Assembly: GCA_002104935.1 (NCBI GenBank)
Contig: MCGT01000001.1
Coordinates: 62,001 to 126,000 of the forward strand
Length of the DNA stretch: 64,000 nucleotides
Source: Hesseltinella vesiculosa
Lineage: Eukaryota > Mucoromycota > Mucoromycetes > Mucorales > Cunninghamellaceae
Reading direction: 5' to 3'
Shown here: positions 1 to 11,112 of the stretch, one piece after another
Layout of the letters: every line of letters begins with the position of its first letter
How positions within the stretch are numbered: the stretch's first letter is position 1
The notes under the pieces: model-generated
Told to the model about the DNA's origin: nothing
What the model saw: only the letters and a program-made list of their open reading frames with translations
The model's database searches: none
Position numbers and translations under genes: made by a program

Positions 1-672
1 TGGCCTGTTGGAAAACGTGGGCACAGATATTGAGCCTTTACGCCTGATCCAACGCATCCCTGACAACCTGGAAATCGACGGATTGAAAGATTCGTTGCTC
101 AAAATCCTTCAAGACTACAATTTACAGGCAAGTCGTGGGGCGGCGGGGAAAAGGAGGCGCAGTACAATTAACTCTTTGTGAAATAGATGTCGCTGCACCA
201 AGGCTGCGAAAAAATCCTTGTTAGTGACAGTGTTTATTTAGCTGACCGTATGTACAAGACGCAAAAACGAGGGGTGCACTGTCAAGGTAAAACCGCTGGG
301 AAACGATCGCCATGTTTATCTCTTTTTTTAATATTAGACTCGATGCAGTGTGCGATTTGTGAGGAGCCAGTGTTCAGTCATGATGATATGGATAGCTATT
401 TGAACGCGATGATCTTCTTCTGCCGCCATGCCTTCCACGAACAATGTCTGCTGGAGAAAACTGATGTCCATGTCCAGGACCTGCCCTCGATCCAATCCAC
501 CCAAAACAGCCTGTCCAGCAAAGTCAACCATGCCGCCATCCTCAAATCCTCGGGCCACCTCGTCTGCCCTCTCTGCCTCGAACAGCAAGCTGGTGGCAAT
601 GCGTTTGTCAATCGAATGAAATCGCAACGCAAATCCCCTGTTCGTTCGCCTCAGCCCTCCATTGTCTATTGA
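1..672 (+). CDS. VPS41: Vps41, HOPS complex subunit (C-terminal part; 5' end outside window)
   Basis: This is the last 145 codons of Vps41, a subunit of the HOPS tether that drives fusion at the vacuole/lysosome. Exons are 1-127, 187-286 and 338-672. The first exon ends in DSLLKILQDYNLQ and the second begins MSLHQGCEKILVSDS; together they closely match the conserved Vps41 segment before the RING. The third exon carries a RING-type zinc finger: CAIC near its start, a Cys-Arg-His/His-Glu-Gln-Cys block in the middle, and CPLC at 568-579. The first intron (128-186) starts with GCAAGT, a GC-AG intron, and is needed to keep the family alignment gap-free. The second (287-337) is GT-AG. The 5' part lies left of the window, so length cannot be judged. 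Identification is by remembered family sequence; the RING alone would also fit other HOPS/CORVET subunits. Confidence 0.93.
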
Positions 673-1285
673 TGCTACCCCTTTTCCTATTGATCCCCAT
701 CCTTTCCGAATTGCCGATACCTCTTTTTATTACGCTTCCTAGAAGCTATCTTCGCATTGAAATGAAACATCACGCTCGCCATCGGAGACAAATGGCTGCT
801 GCCTTGACGGTTGATTTTATTTTATTTTTACCGACTTCATGTGACATTGTTGACACAGCTTGATTTTGGTGACGCCAAGTAGTAGACAACGTGGGGATCG
901 GCAGGCACCATGTGTTGCCATAAAAGAAAGGATACAAAGGCTGTGCTGTCAAGTAAAAGAAGAGGTGCGTGGGGATCAATGGAGACTTATCATCGATGGA
1001 AGGTCCGAACACTCGGTAGCTGGGCTGATGCATGAATCTGCTGAAAACATAGCCACAAAGAACGGCTCTACCTGCATGCCTTTTACCGAGTTTCTTGCGA
1101 CGAAAAAAACTCACGATCTCTGGAAAGTTGCTTGATTTGGGCAAAACTTTATCCTCTGCACCAATTGCCATCTCCGATTTTTTTGCCCTGTATCTACCTC
1201 GTAAAAAAGATCAGCCTTCTCCCTCTCTCTTTTTTTTTTTTTTTTTTTTTTTAGCACCCATCTATTTCCACTCTCTTTGAACTCA
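673..1285. other. Intergenic region between VPS41 and the FAD oxidase gene
   Basis: I see no coding exon, RNA gene or repeat. A 20-nt-plus T run at about 1231-1252 lies just upstream of the oxidase start codon and is likely its core promoter or 5' UTR region. Confidence 0.5.
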
Positions 1286-2914
1286 ATGTCTACCACTATT
1301 CCCAAGCAAAAAATCATCATTGTCGGTGGAGGCTGTTTTGGTCTATCGTCTGCCTACGCTCTATCACTGAAGCCTGAATATGAAGTATGGGTGTATGACC
1401 GTCTGCCAATTCCCGTGCCAGATGCCGCCTCCACAGGTAAAGTGGTGAGAGTTGTAGGGGTGTATCGACTTATCTTTTACTTCCAAGCCAGATGTGAACA
1501 AGATCGTAAGGGCGGACTATGGCGACGACACGCTTTATATGCACTTGATGTTTGAAGCCTTTCCTCTCTGGCACCAATTCAACAAGGAACGTGAAGCTCT
1601 TGGTCAAAGCCCCGTGTTTCATCAAAGTGGTGTCCTATTGTTGAGCAGCAATGGATCATACTCTCCTTTTGAACAAGCCAGCTTGAAGAGCATCCGAGAA
1701 GCTGGTCATGGCTATGCCATTGAGGAATTCCTGACCCCCGAGAGCATCGTTTCTCGCTTCCCTCAATTCAAAGGCGCAGTGGACCGTGGCTACGACATAG
1801 GCTATTTGAATAAGGAAGGCGGTAAGTGATATATACCAAAGACACAGCTTTTAATAGAACCGGACAATGGGATATGGAAGCCAATGCAGAGTAATGACTC
1901 ATTTTTTGTTCATACCAGGTTGGTGCAACTCCCGAGAAGCAGTGGTCCATATGTACAACAAATGTATTTCCCAAGGCGTCCGATTTGTCACAGGCTCGGG
2001 CCAAGGTGAGTTTGGATCGTTGTTTTGCCCAGAATCGTCGCGCATTGTCCGGGGCATTGTCACCAAAGATGGTCAGGTCCATCTGGCCGATCGCGTCTTA
2101 CTGGCTACAGGCGCATGGTCTGCTGGTGTGGTGGACATGAAGAAGTTAGTAACAGCTACAGGCCAGGCGGTTGTCCATTTCGAACCAAAAGGCACCATGT
2201 TGAACCAATTCCAAAGCGCCGACTGTCCCGTCTGGTGCGGTGATCTCTCTCGAACAGGTAAATTGCTCAGGGATGTGTAAAAACGAAATCCGATCGGCTC
2301 CAACCCTCTTTTATCATAGGGTTTTATGGGTTCCCAGCCAATGCTGAAGGCAAGATGAAGGTTGGCATCCACAATGCTGGTTACCTGTGGCCACGTGAAA
2401 GTGATCAGGTGTCAGTGCCTAGAACGCAAGTGACGCATACCGACGACACCATTCCGTTGAACGGCCTGCGCCAATTCCGCCAGTTCCTGGGCGGCTTCTT
2501 ACCCGAGACCAGTGCTTTGGACATCACTTACTCTCGCCTCTGCTGGTACAGTGATGCCATCGATGGCCAATTTGTTATCGACTACCACCCCGACTATGAA
2601 AATCTGATCGTTGCCACTGGTGATTCCGGTCATGGCATGAAGTAAGCCAAAGCGAAACCCGACCACCATCTTCTTATGCTATCTTTTCCTGCAGGTTTAT
2701 ACCCAACATTGGCATGCATATCCGTGATGTGATTGAGGGCCGGGCCACCGATTATACCCGACGATGGGCTTGGCGTCAGTTGGAAACGTCGGAAACCAAA
2801 CTTGACGGCTTGCGAAGTGGAAATGAGGTGAAACGAGGCATCATTGCCAGCGAACAAGAGGGCATGCGACTCGTTGAATTGGATGAGCTCAAGGCCAGTC
2901 GCCCTCAATTGTGA
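1286..2914 (+). CDS. FAD-dependent amine/amino acid oxidase (fructosyl amine, sarcosine or pipecolate oxidase family)
   Basis: Five exons (1286-1436, 1492-1821, 1919-2257, 2320-2641, 2695-2914) encode 453 aa. The N-terminus holds the dinucleotide-binding fold: IIIVGGGCFGLSSAYALS at residues 10-27, followed by the acidic YDR that would bind the FAD ribose. The block after the first intron (VNKIVRADYGDDTLY) and the C-terminal block (GDSGHGMKFIPNIG) are hallmarks of the DAO/MSOX-like group that oxidises N-substituted amino acids with release of hydrogen peroxide. The substrate cannot be read from sequence; fructosyl amino acids, sarcosine, pipecolate and saccharopine are all possible. Many relatives are peroxisomal with a C-terminal SKL, but this one ends SRPQL, a poor PTS1. 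The ATG at 1286 is chosen because it directly precedes the fold; all four introns are GT-AG and 53-97 nt long. Confidence 0.88.
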
Positions 2915-3832
2915 TGAGCATTGTTTATACTGTATTTATTCCCTCTTTACCACTTGCTTCATTAAAAAAAATATATATTGACCACATCTATTTTCTGAAC
3001 CGTCAGCGCTGTGAAGGAAAAGAAAGAAAAACACCAAAAAGATGCCGGTGGATCATCCTAGTGAAAAAACACGTGCCTTAAAAGGGTCAACTGTTGAAAA
3101 CGCACGTATTTTTTTCAAAATATCCACGTCCCTTTTAAAGAAAAATGTATCTCCTGGAGTTATTTTCATTCCTTTTGAAGGCAAGTTATACTTAAAAACA
3201 CTTTTTTTTTTTTTTGCTTTATCTTAAAATCGGGTTTTTTTTGCGCGTGGCCGAATCAACAACAAAAAAAAAATCAAGGTGGAGCGCATTATGTTTGTGA
3301 ATAACAATGTGCCCTGGAATCAAAAGGGATCATGAGACATGGTTTTTTTTTTTTTTTTTTGGTTGGTTGGCCCTGTGAGGCTGAACTGGAACTGAGAGTG
3401 ATTGGGTCATCGAGTGCTACCACCTTGTCTAGTGTACATTGATAAGGATTCCTGATTGCGCCACAAATTGCCATCGATCTTTTTGAATCCAAGATCTTAT
3501 TTTCCAAAAGGGGGCATACGCATCATCAGGGTGACAAATCCATGACGACCGCTTTGTATTTTGCATAGATATCAGTCACCTATATTCGCGGTTCAGCGTT
3601 ACAATGACGACAATTCAAGACCACACGGCCATAAAGAAGAAAACCTTATCATCGGCATGAAAACGCGCTATTCATCATGCGATGCTTTCCATCTTTTTTT
3701 TTGCGGTGCAACCCCATTTTCTGGAACATTGATGTCTTTGATCACCGCCTCATTCGTCACATGACTGATTACTTTGCAGGGAGGGTAATCGAATTTATTG
3801 AGAGCTATTTCCTACAAGGAGCTCTTTAATTG
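2915..3832. other. Convergent intergenic region
   Basis: This lies between the 3' ends of the oxidase (+) and the DLH-like gene (-). Candidate AATAAA-like signals and several A/T homopolymers are present, including a T run near 3342-3360. I find no supported gene. Short open frames here lack start context, splice logic and recognisable motifs. Confidence 0.5.
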
Positions 3833-5043
3833 CTAACACGATTCACCCTTGACAACCTTGCACAGGAAGCTGGAAGTCAAATCAATGGCTTCGGTCGCAC
3901 GTTTACGGTTGAGTTCGTCATTGTAGTCGCCACGGGCACCTGCAAACCCGTGGAACCTGAAAATTAAAAAAGAAAAACATGGCGCAGCCTTTGAGTTTGA
4001 TGCCGATGACCCCCCCCCCACACGTCCGATCCTCCGCATAGGGCTGATTTGTCATCCGTGCTTACATGTCTGCAGAAAAAAAAATATAAGTCTATGGCGG
4101 ATGTGACTAAGTTGGAGGCTTACCATCAAAACGATAGTGCTCGCACTGGTCACCGAAAGACTTGCTCTTGAGAATTTCATAGTAGGGCAGCTGCGAGAAG
4201 AGCAAAGAAGATGAATGGGTTTTTTAGGGGGATGGATCTGGACATTACCATATCGGGCTCGTCCTTGGTAGGGATCAACAGGTTTGGCACTGGGCAAGCT
4301 TCAGCATCCTTGTCGTCGACCATGGAGGGATGGACTTGAGCGATCGCTTTGATAAATCCAGAGGTTTCCAACGCACTGAATTGGACAGCGATCTGAACAA
4401 TGGGGTGAGTCACTCTTGCATTTAGTAAAGCGTGTGTACATTGATTCTTACCTTGGCTCCCCAGCACAGGCCCACCATACCAGTGTCGACCGCACCACCT
4501 TCACGGAGCCAATCAATGGTGTTATTCAAGGGACCCTTCATCTAATGCGAAAAATAATAGAATCAGAAGCCATGGTGGTGGAGGTGATGTGCATGTCATT
4601 ACCAATTCGAGAGATCCAACGCGTTGAATCCAGGCAAACAGTTCTTCACGACGGCCAACCAAGGACATATCAAAGGGATGGTTTTGCAAAAGATCAGGCA
4701 CTGCCACCTTGAAACCGCATTTGCTGGCCATGCGATCAGCAAATTGTTGTGCTTGAGGGCTAGCAAGAAGTCAAAACATATCCACTTTTTATGCCTCGCA
4801 CACTTACGTCATACCCAAGATATCATAAGCGAAAATAACGGCATGCTTAGCGTTCTAGGAGATAGAAAAAAAAATAGGTTCAGACCGTGTGTCAGTATTG
4901 GCAGGGGACGGTGGTTGACAACGTACAGAAGGACCAGTGACATAGACGCGCATATCACCAATTTGGTCAAAGGAACCAACGGGAGTGTAATCAGCAGTGA
5001 CAGGTTTGGTGTTGCAGCAAGCTTTGGAATATGTGGAAGCCAT
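3833..5043 (-). CDS. Dienelactone hydrolase family protein, eight exons including a 4-nt exon
   Basis: Exons in transcript order are 5043-4927, 4854-4808, 4759-4603, 4541-4452, 4392-4249, 4190-4124, 4069-4066 and 3956-3833, encoding 249 aa. It is an alpha/beta hydrolase with a cysteine nucleophile: the elbow GLCWGAK carries the Cys, the C-terminal FHGFAGARGD gives the His, and an Asp in the segment TKDEPD is the likely third member. The N-terminal AVIFAYDILGM is also typical of this family. Fungal members are small-molecule ester/lactone hydrolases of uncertain physiological substrate. The 4-nt exon (ACAT) is flanked by CAG and GTAAGC and is required: without it exons six and eight are out of frame, while with it the junction reads DDMFHGF as expected for the catalytic His motif. 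The gene is divergent from CTU2. Confidence 0.9.
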
Positions 5044-5441
5044 GGTGGAGAGAATTTTTTTAGTGAAAAAAAAAAAAGAAGAAAAGAGAAAAAGGAAATC
5101 CTCAGCGTTCGTTTAAAAATGATTTGTGCGGCAATCCGGGATAAACTATTCCCTTTTTTTCCTGGCCTTCACTAGAAAGGTCATCGCTCAAAGGGTGACC
5201 CCCTCAACAGACGTTTGTTACTAGCTGAATTTATGCATACCAAATGAAGCAATCCCTACACGTCAGCAAACTTTGTCACTGCTACATCACCATCGGCCTT
5301 GAAGAAGGGTTTCTGAGCCCCGCCTCTGTTTCCACTTTGAATTCACTTGCCTTTCTTAGTTTGGCTCTGTGGCTTGATCTTTCACAAAAAAAGGGTTGTT
5401 GCGTTTTTTTACCTTTCTTTGCCACACATTCGATCAACAGG
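5044..5441. promoter_or_regulatory. Shared divergent promoter region, DLH-like gene / CTU2
   Basis: About 400 bp separate two divergent start codons, so both promoters must lie here. No specific factor site is evident. A-rich and T-rich tracts lie close to both starts. Confidence 0.4.
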
Positions 5442-7259
5442 ATGCCGTCATCTAGCCAAGAACCTTGCTGTAAATGTAAGACAGAGTCTGCCACAGTCAA
5501 GATCCGTCATGCTCTTTACTGCAAGTAAGTCAATCTACGTCTGATTGCTTTTTTTTTTTTTTTGAATCGATGCTGATCTCCTGTTTTAGCAAATGTTTCC
5601 TTTATGTGTTTGTTGGCAAATACCGATCAAACATTAATCGGTCCAAATCGATTGCTCGCAAAAAAGGAAAAGTATTGCTTGCTTGCTCAGGCGGCCCCTC
5701 ATCCATGTAAGAGTATGCGTCAAGTAGTCAACAGCCCACTGATTCATATGTTGTCCTCGATTGTTTCTTCTACTTCACAGTGCCATGCTCCATTTGACAA
5801 ACACATTTATGGCTGTGGATCCCAACCAAAAGAAAAAAATCGCCATCATCCCCTCGGCTGTGGTCTGCCACATTGATGAGTCTGCTCTGTTCGACAAGCA
5901 GGTAAACTTCCTCCGCCTTTTTCTTATTCATTGCTCATGCACCACTGCTTGTAGGTTGGCTGCGCCGAAAAACTACAGGAGACTTGTAAAGCACGCTATC
6001 CCGATCTTCCTTTTATCTCTCAGCCTCTCCAAGATATCTTTGGCCCTGAATTTTTGGTAGACGCCAACTTCAGTGGAACCATGAAAAAGCTGACAGGTGA
6101 TAATGAATATGGTACGCTCGCTTGGTTTTTTTTTTTTTGTTGGATCAACGTGACCCATTCTCTGACGGCACCTGCCTTTTTTATTTCTTAGAATACAAAG
6201 TAGAATTGACCCAGGGAACCACAACAACCACAACAAACGAAGAAAAACTGCGGAACCTGTTCCAAACCATCAACAAGAACACCGCCAAGGAAGATTTGTT
6301 CTGGTACCTGAAATTCGCCATGCTGACCAAGATCGCCCAAAGAGAAGGGTAAGACGCCGGCCTCTCAAAAGAAGCATGAAACTTACTTTCTATTTTTACA
6401 TTTTATTTTTGTAGGTGCGAGTATGTGTTTTTGGCCGACTCATCAACGCGACAGGCAATCAAAATGATTTCGTACATTAGTCATGGACGAGGTTACAGTA
6501 TACCCTTGGATGTGGGCTTGGAGGTCGATGGTCTGTATGCCGATTTGACAGTGCTGCGCCCGATGAAGGACATGCTAGCCAAGGAAATGGGCCTATACAA
6601 CCGTATACACCGCATTGAACAAGATGTCACTGTCCCTCAGAACTGGACCACATACATGCCACCCAAAACGTCTATTGAAAAGCTCACCGAAGGTAAGTAG
6701 AAAAACCGAGAAAGGACAAAAGAGTTGAACGTGGCCTGACGAACTGCCAATATTTACTTTTCATATAGATTTCATTGTCGGCCTCGATCACGATTTCCCT
6801 TCGACTGTCAGCACTATTTCGAGAACGGCCTCCAAACTGACGCCTCAAAGTAATCTGGATTACAGCAAAAAGTGCGCGATCTGCCTCATGTAAATTGTCC
6901 ACGACTCGTCGTCTTAAAATGCAACCGAGCCTCATATTTTTTTTTTTTTTGCGACAAGGCCATTTGAATCGAACATTCCTGAATGGCGAAAACATATCAC
7001 GGTGACCACCAAGGCTCAGGATGTGGCAGGGTGTGACAAGGGACAAGACTGCTGCGGTGGCGGCTGTTCATCCTCGGCGACACATGCCATTGACATGAAC
7101 GCCTCCTTGTGCTACAGTTGTCAGGTCGACCTTCGAGATTACAAATCAAACACCATTGAACACTTGCCACCTTTTGTCGCCGAAACGGTTGCAAATGATG
7201 AACGCCATGAACGTTTGCGTAGCCAGATTCAAGATTTTTTAATTGACGATGATGAGTAA
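5442..7259 (+). CDS. CTU2: Cytoplasmic tRNA 2-thiolation protein 2 (Ctu2/Ncs2)
   Basis: Eight exons (5442-5524, 5590-5706, 5781-5901, 5955-6111, 6192-6348, 6415-6692, 6769-6889, 6959-7259) encode 444 aa. With Ctu1/Ncs6, Ctu2 transfers sulfur from Urm1 to the wobble uridine of Lys, Glu and Gln tRNAs. Visible family features are an N-terminal CxxC pair (CCKCKTE), the block LYCNKCFLYVFVGKYRSNI, the ATP-pyrophosphatase-like loop LACSGGPSS (about residues 59-67), GRGYSIPLDVG, VLRPMKDMLAKEM, and a C-terminal CAICLMPFE with further cysteines (GQDCCGGGCSS, LCYSCQ). The SGGxSS loop is close to the active PP-loop consensus although Ctu2 is usually regarded as the non-catalytic partner. All introns are GT-AG. 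The protein ends in an acidic DDDE tail. Confidence 0.94.
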
Positions 7260-7588
7260 AATAAAAAGGCACTGTTTCCAAAACCAAATGATCCCCACAT
7301 CAGAGTGATGACTTGCTCAAAGCACATTGGACGCCTGGGGATTGGTCGCCCTGTGACGCCAATATCACACATGTATCTTGAAAGAACGCCCTTACAACCA
7401 CGAATCCGCAGTCTCTTGCTGGTTATTATATTCTCGCCGCCTCTGCAGATGGCTATCATGTTAGCCTGACCCTTATGTCTTCCATGTGTATGTCCCAATG
7501 AGAAATAAAAGTAGGATCACTATTCTGGAGTCATTCAATAAAAATAAAAGGGAAGGCTTGAGGTTTGTTCATTGACACTCTTACTGTA
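7260..7588. other. Intergenic region between CTU2 and the Tc1 element
   Basis: The CTU2 stop is followed at once by AATAAAA-type sequence (7257-7266), a plausible polyadenylation signal. No further gene is seen up to the TA flanking the transposon at 7587-7588. Confidence 0.45.
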
Positions 7589-8939
7589 CAGTGGCCGGCC
7601 AAAAAAAAGTACCCCTTTCCGAAAACGGAATTGCCCAGTGAAATTCGTCCAATAAGAGCGCAGTGATTTCGTACCCTGAGAGTGCGGGGAATGTTTTTTT
7701 TTCGCTTCGAATGGTTCTGAAAGTTGAGGATAAGGCTCAAGTGGTTGCATTGCATTACCGAGGGATCTCTACGACATCACTTAGCCGCCAATTTCATGTT
7801 ACACGTAGAACGATTAGGCTCACGATAAAGAAGTACAATGAACGCGGATCATTCGAACGGATGAAAGGATCTGGTCGCCCAAGAAAGCTTTCGAAGTATG
7901 ACTTGAGTAGTTTGGGACGTTTGGCAAGAAAGCACAGACGAGCTACATTAGATCAATTACGACTAATGCTTGCTATTAAAGTGAGCAACCGTACACTTCG
8001 ACGTCACCTACATGCAATGGGCATCCATTCGAGAGTTGCCAAGAAAAAACCGTTTATAAACAAACAACAGCGTAAAGCACGAGTCTCTTTCGCTAGAAAA
8101 CATCTTCACTGGACGCAAGAACAATGGAAGAAGGTATTATGGTCCGATGAATCTACGTTTGAAATTGGAAAGAATTCCCGCAGGGTTCGCGTATGGAGAA
8201 AAGATAATGAAGGCGACCACCCCGATATCCTGCAGCCCACTTTTAAGAGCGGACGTACCTCCCAGATGGTGTGGGGAGGCATCATGCATGGACAGAAGAC
8301 AGAGCTTGTCTTTTTCGAGAAGGAGGGTGCCAACGACCGCAAGACTTGTAGCACATCCAAGGACTACCTTAAACAGGTCTACAACGGACCTCTTACGACC
8401 TTTATGGAAGCCCATGGCAACGATTTCGTATTGATGGAAGATGGGGCTCCCATCCACAGGAGCAACCTCACCAAGGCTTGGCGTCAAAAGCGAGGGATCG
8501 TTAAATTGGACTGGCCGGCGCAGTCGCCAGATCTCAACCCGATCGAGAATTTGTGGGGTATTATGAAGCTTCGCGTCAATCTTAGATTTCATGAAGGGAT
8601 GAAGCTTCCTGAGTTCCGGAAGGTTCTCCAGGAGGTGTGGAACGAGTTTACTGAGGACGACTTCAATAAATACATCTCCAGCATGAGGTTGAGAATGCAA
8701 GCTGTTATTTGCAATCGTGGCGGACCTACTCGCTATTGATCTCAACTTCAATTTTTTTTCATAAGCACAATGACAAAGATTTTTTTACTAAGGAATAAAT
8801 ATCCGTAACTGAATCATATACGAAATTTCCAGCAGGATCGATCGATTGGTCTTCAAGAAAGGTTGTATTTATTAACTCTGAAGATTTATGCAAGGTGTGA
8901 CGGAAAAGGAAAAGGGGTATTTTTTTTGTCCGGTCACTG
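7589..8939 (+). mobile_element. Complete Tc1/mariner element with TIRs and TA target duplication
   Basis: The left end reads CAGTGGCCGGCCAAAAAAAA and the right end, reverse-complemented, reads CAGTGACCGGACAAAAAAAA. Both then continue into TACCCCTTT-like sequence, giving imperfect terminal inverted repeats of about 35 bp. The element is flanked by TA on both sides (7587-7588 and 8940-8941), as expected for this superfamily. Joining the flanks gives CTGTACAG, a palindromic target. The single internal frame is an intact transposase, so the 1351-bp element looks autonomous. It lies between CTU2 and the unknown 415-aa gene and disrupts neither. Confidence 0.95.
7711..8739 (+). CDS. Tc1-type DD34E transposase
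   Basis: An intronless frame of 342 aa. The N-terminus holds two helix-turn-helix units (about residues 5-60 and 65-105) joined by a GRPRK AT-hook-like linker, which bind the terminal repeats. The catalytic DDE core shows D146 in LWSDES, D244 in LMEDGAP and E279 in NPIENLW. Thirty-four residues separate the last two, the DD34E signature of Tc1. The expected WPAQSPDLNPIENLW block is complete. The enzyme performs cut-and-paste transposition into TA dinucleotides. The ATG at 7711 is preferred because it directly precedes the first helix; an upstream in-frame extension has no ATG. No stop or frameshift is present. Confidence 0.95.
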   Translation: MVLKVEDKAQVVALHYRGISTTSLSRQFHVTRRTIRLTIKKYNERGSFERMKGSGRPRKLSKYDLSSLGRLARKHRRATLDQLRLMLAIKVSNRTLRRHLHAMGIHSRVAKKKPFINKQQRKARVSFARKHLHWTQEQWKKVLWSDESTFEIGKNSRRVRVWRKDNEGDHPDILQPTFKSGRTSQMVWGGIMHGQKTELVFFEKEGANDRKTCSTSKDYLKQVYNGPLTTFMEAHGNDFVLMEDGAPIHRSNLTKAWRQKRGIVKLDWPAQSPDLNPIENLWGIMKLRVNLRFHEGMKLPEFRKVLQEVWNEFTEDDFNKYISSMRLRMQAVICNRGGPTRY

Positions 8940-9057
8940 TACAGAATGTTAGTAAAAAAAAGCCGTGCAGCAAAACTTTTCACACCAAGCTCAAAATTCC
9001 GAAAAGCTCTCCGCTCTTTTTTTCCCCACTTTCTTGTTGAAGTCTTTCATTGCAAGC

Positions 9058-10621
9058 ATGGTAGAAAACGAAGTTTTTGTCTCGTTAGAGAAACTGTCGA
9101 ATGAAAGGCAGTTATTACAAATAGAAGTTGAACAGCTTAATGTTGCTGAAGCAAGATCGGTAAGTCCTTTGCCTAACGACAATAACAATCATGCGTGTTT
9201 CCTGATTTTTATTTCCAAAATAACAGAATGTGAAGCGTAAATCCGAAAGGATTGAGGAGGCAAGAAAGAAGAAAAAGGTAAAGCAATTGTTTAAACCACA
9301 GCAGGAGAAAGGCTTGGGATGGAAGTGTCAGCGTTAACCTTTTGCACGCGTTTGGATTGGCAGCCCATTATTCAAGGGGAGTCTTCTGTGGCCAAAAGCA
9401 TTCAAACTTTATGGAACATTTCCACCGGCAGCATCAAGGATAGCCGATCAAGATACTTTGAAATGTATGTTAAATTCTGGTTTTTTATTTTTACATTGAC
9501 AATTTTTTTTCTTGTGATAGGTTGACAAGGAATGGCATTCTGGATATTTCAATGAAAGGACATGGCTCGCATATGTCGGGGCTAGATGAAAGGTTGAAAT
9601 CAAAGGTTTCTTCTGAACGACAAGTATTTGAAGTTGGACCATCCATTTTACCACCTGGATTGGCATTGAAGCTTGGAAGAGTTCGATCACACAATGACAT
9701 GAAAAAGTGCTTGCAGATGCTGGAGGGTTGCAACCCCAATAATGATTTGGAACGATGCGTGAAGAACATTTGCCGGTTTATGCTTGAACGCTTTGCCTAC
9801 AGTCAACATCTGCTCGAAGACACGTACCTTGAAGCTTGCTCGGAAGAATCACTTGTAATCAAGTTTTGGGCTTATCCATTTGAACAGTTCTTTGAACGCC
9901 AACAGCAACTATTTCTTCAATGGGGAGAAACGATATCGCCGTCCTGCAAAGTATGTTGGAAAAGAGATGGAGGGATTGGATGCTCATTTCTCTTTCTCTA
10001 GAATTCCCATTTGAATATGAAGTTGGACATCCGTATCATTTTGAGCACCCAAGGAAATGCGTACGATGCAGGCATGGGCGAAGTAGCCAAGGTCAAGGCT
10101 CAAACGGCATCAAAGTTCTACGGTGACAAATTGAAATCAGCATTGGCATCGAAGATTCACTTGAACGATATCATTTGTTCCCTACCATACCTCCCTCCAG
10201 ACAAGGTCAACTCGATTGTGCTGCCCGTCATTCAAATCATGGGATTGGATTGCCATGTGTACACCCTGCGTCTGGTTGAGAAACACGCTTATCTGATTCA
10301 AGATGCTGTCAAATTTAGCTTTCCTCGTTCCTTACAACAAATGCGAGACAATGGAATTGGCGAGTATATCAGTGGCCTCCATGCAATCGCGGTAAATGTA
10401 TATTTTCCATAGTACGACTTCAAGTAACTTATTTTTTTTATCTGCAGGAAATGATCGACAAATTGGAGAACGATATCAATGGCTACAGCAAAAACACAGC
10501 AGACAAGATCGATGGCCTCATTTCAAAGAAGAACGCCAACAAGAAATCACGTCTTGCATACCTCACGTCACCTGTTGATTTTTGTTGGGAAAGTGATTCT
10601 GAAACTGAAGAAGAAGAGTAA
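9058..10621 (+). CDS. Unknown 415-aa protein with basic N-terminal region and acidic tail
   Basis: I do not recognise this family. A consistent six-exon model is 9058-9159, 9227-9277, 9364-9464, 9521-9950, 10002-10391 and 10448-10621; all junctions are GT-AG. The N-terminal ~35 residues look like an amphipathic helix or coiled coil. A very basic stretch follows (KRKSERIEEARKKKK). The long central region is mixed alpha/beta without an obvious motif, and the last residues are acidic (SDSETEEEE). The acceptor before exon three is the least certain: it was chosen at 9363 because nearer AGs lead to a stop or wrong phase. The even exon phases and conserved-looking hydrophobic pattern argue for a real gene, possibly restricted to this fungal group. 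It sits between a Tc1 element and a Fanzor element, so a mobile origin cannot be excluded. Confidence 0.7.
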
Positions 10622-11112
10622 AATTTGAATTTGACGGATTTTCCTGATATGATCGTCATGATTTGAGCGACGATGGATTATGAATATAAAGAGCTGAAGA
10701 TAAATGCTTAGCAAAACATCCCCTACAAACTCACTCTCTCACGTAATTCAGCCTTCTTTCCTGTAGCTTTTGGTGAATACTGATCCCCTGAAGATCCCCC
10801 TCCCTTACAAATATTATCTTTAGCGAGGGCATTTTAACTTTGATGACCTAAAAACGCGCCTTCTCGTATTTCTGCAGTGTATTTCCACCATTCGTGCCAT
10901 CCTTCCAATTCGCTCTTTTTGGTACTTCTAGCGCTTGATTTTTGATGGCTCCAACACGTCAATTTCTTTTTTGTCTTTCTCAATGGTTTTTTTTAATTAC
11001 AGTAATCAACTGGTTTTAGAAAGGCATAATGGCGGGCAGGCAAACCCTTGTCATGCATCAGCGGAATATGGAATTGCTGTTTTTGGGCTGGGTGGCACAA
11101 CTGCATCAGTGA
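10622..11112. other. Intergenic region left of Fanzor copy 1, with a possible short coding exon
   Basis: From 11029 an ATG opens a 27-codon frame on the + strand (MAGRQTLVMHQ...GWVAQLHQ) preceded by a T-rich acceptor-like sequence (GGTTTTAG at about 11013-11020). It stops exactly where the Fanzor element begins. It may be the first exon of a gene cut by the element (see findings). Otherwise nothing is recognised. Confidence 0.35.
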
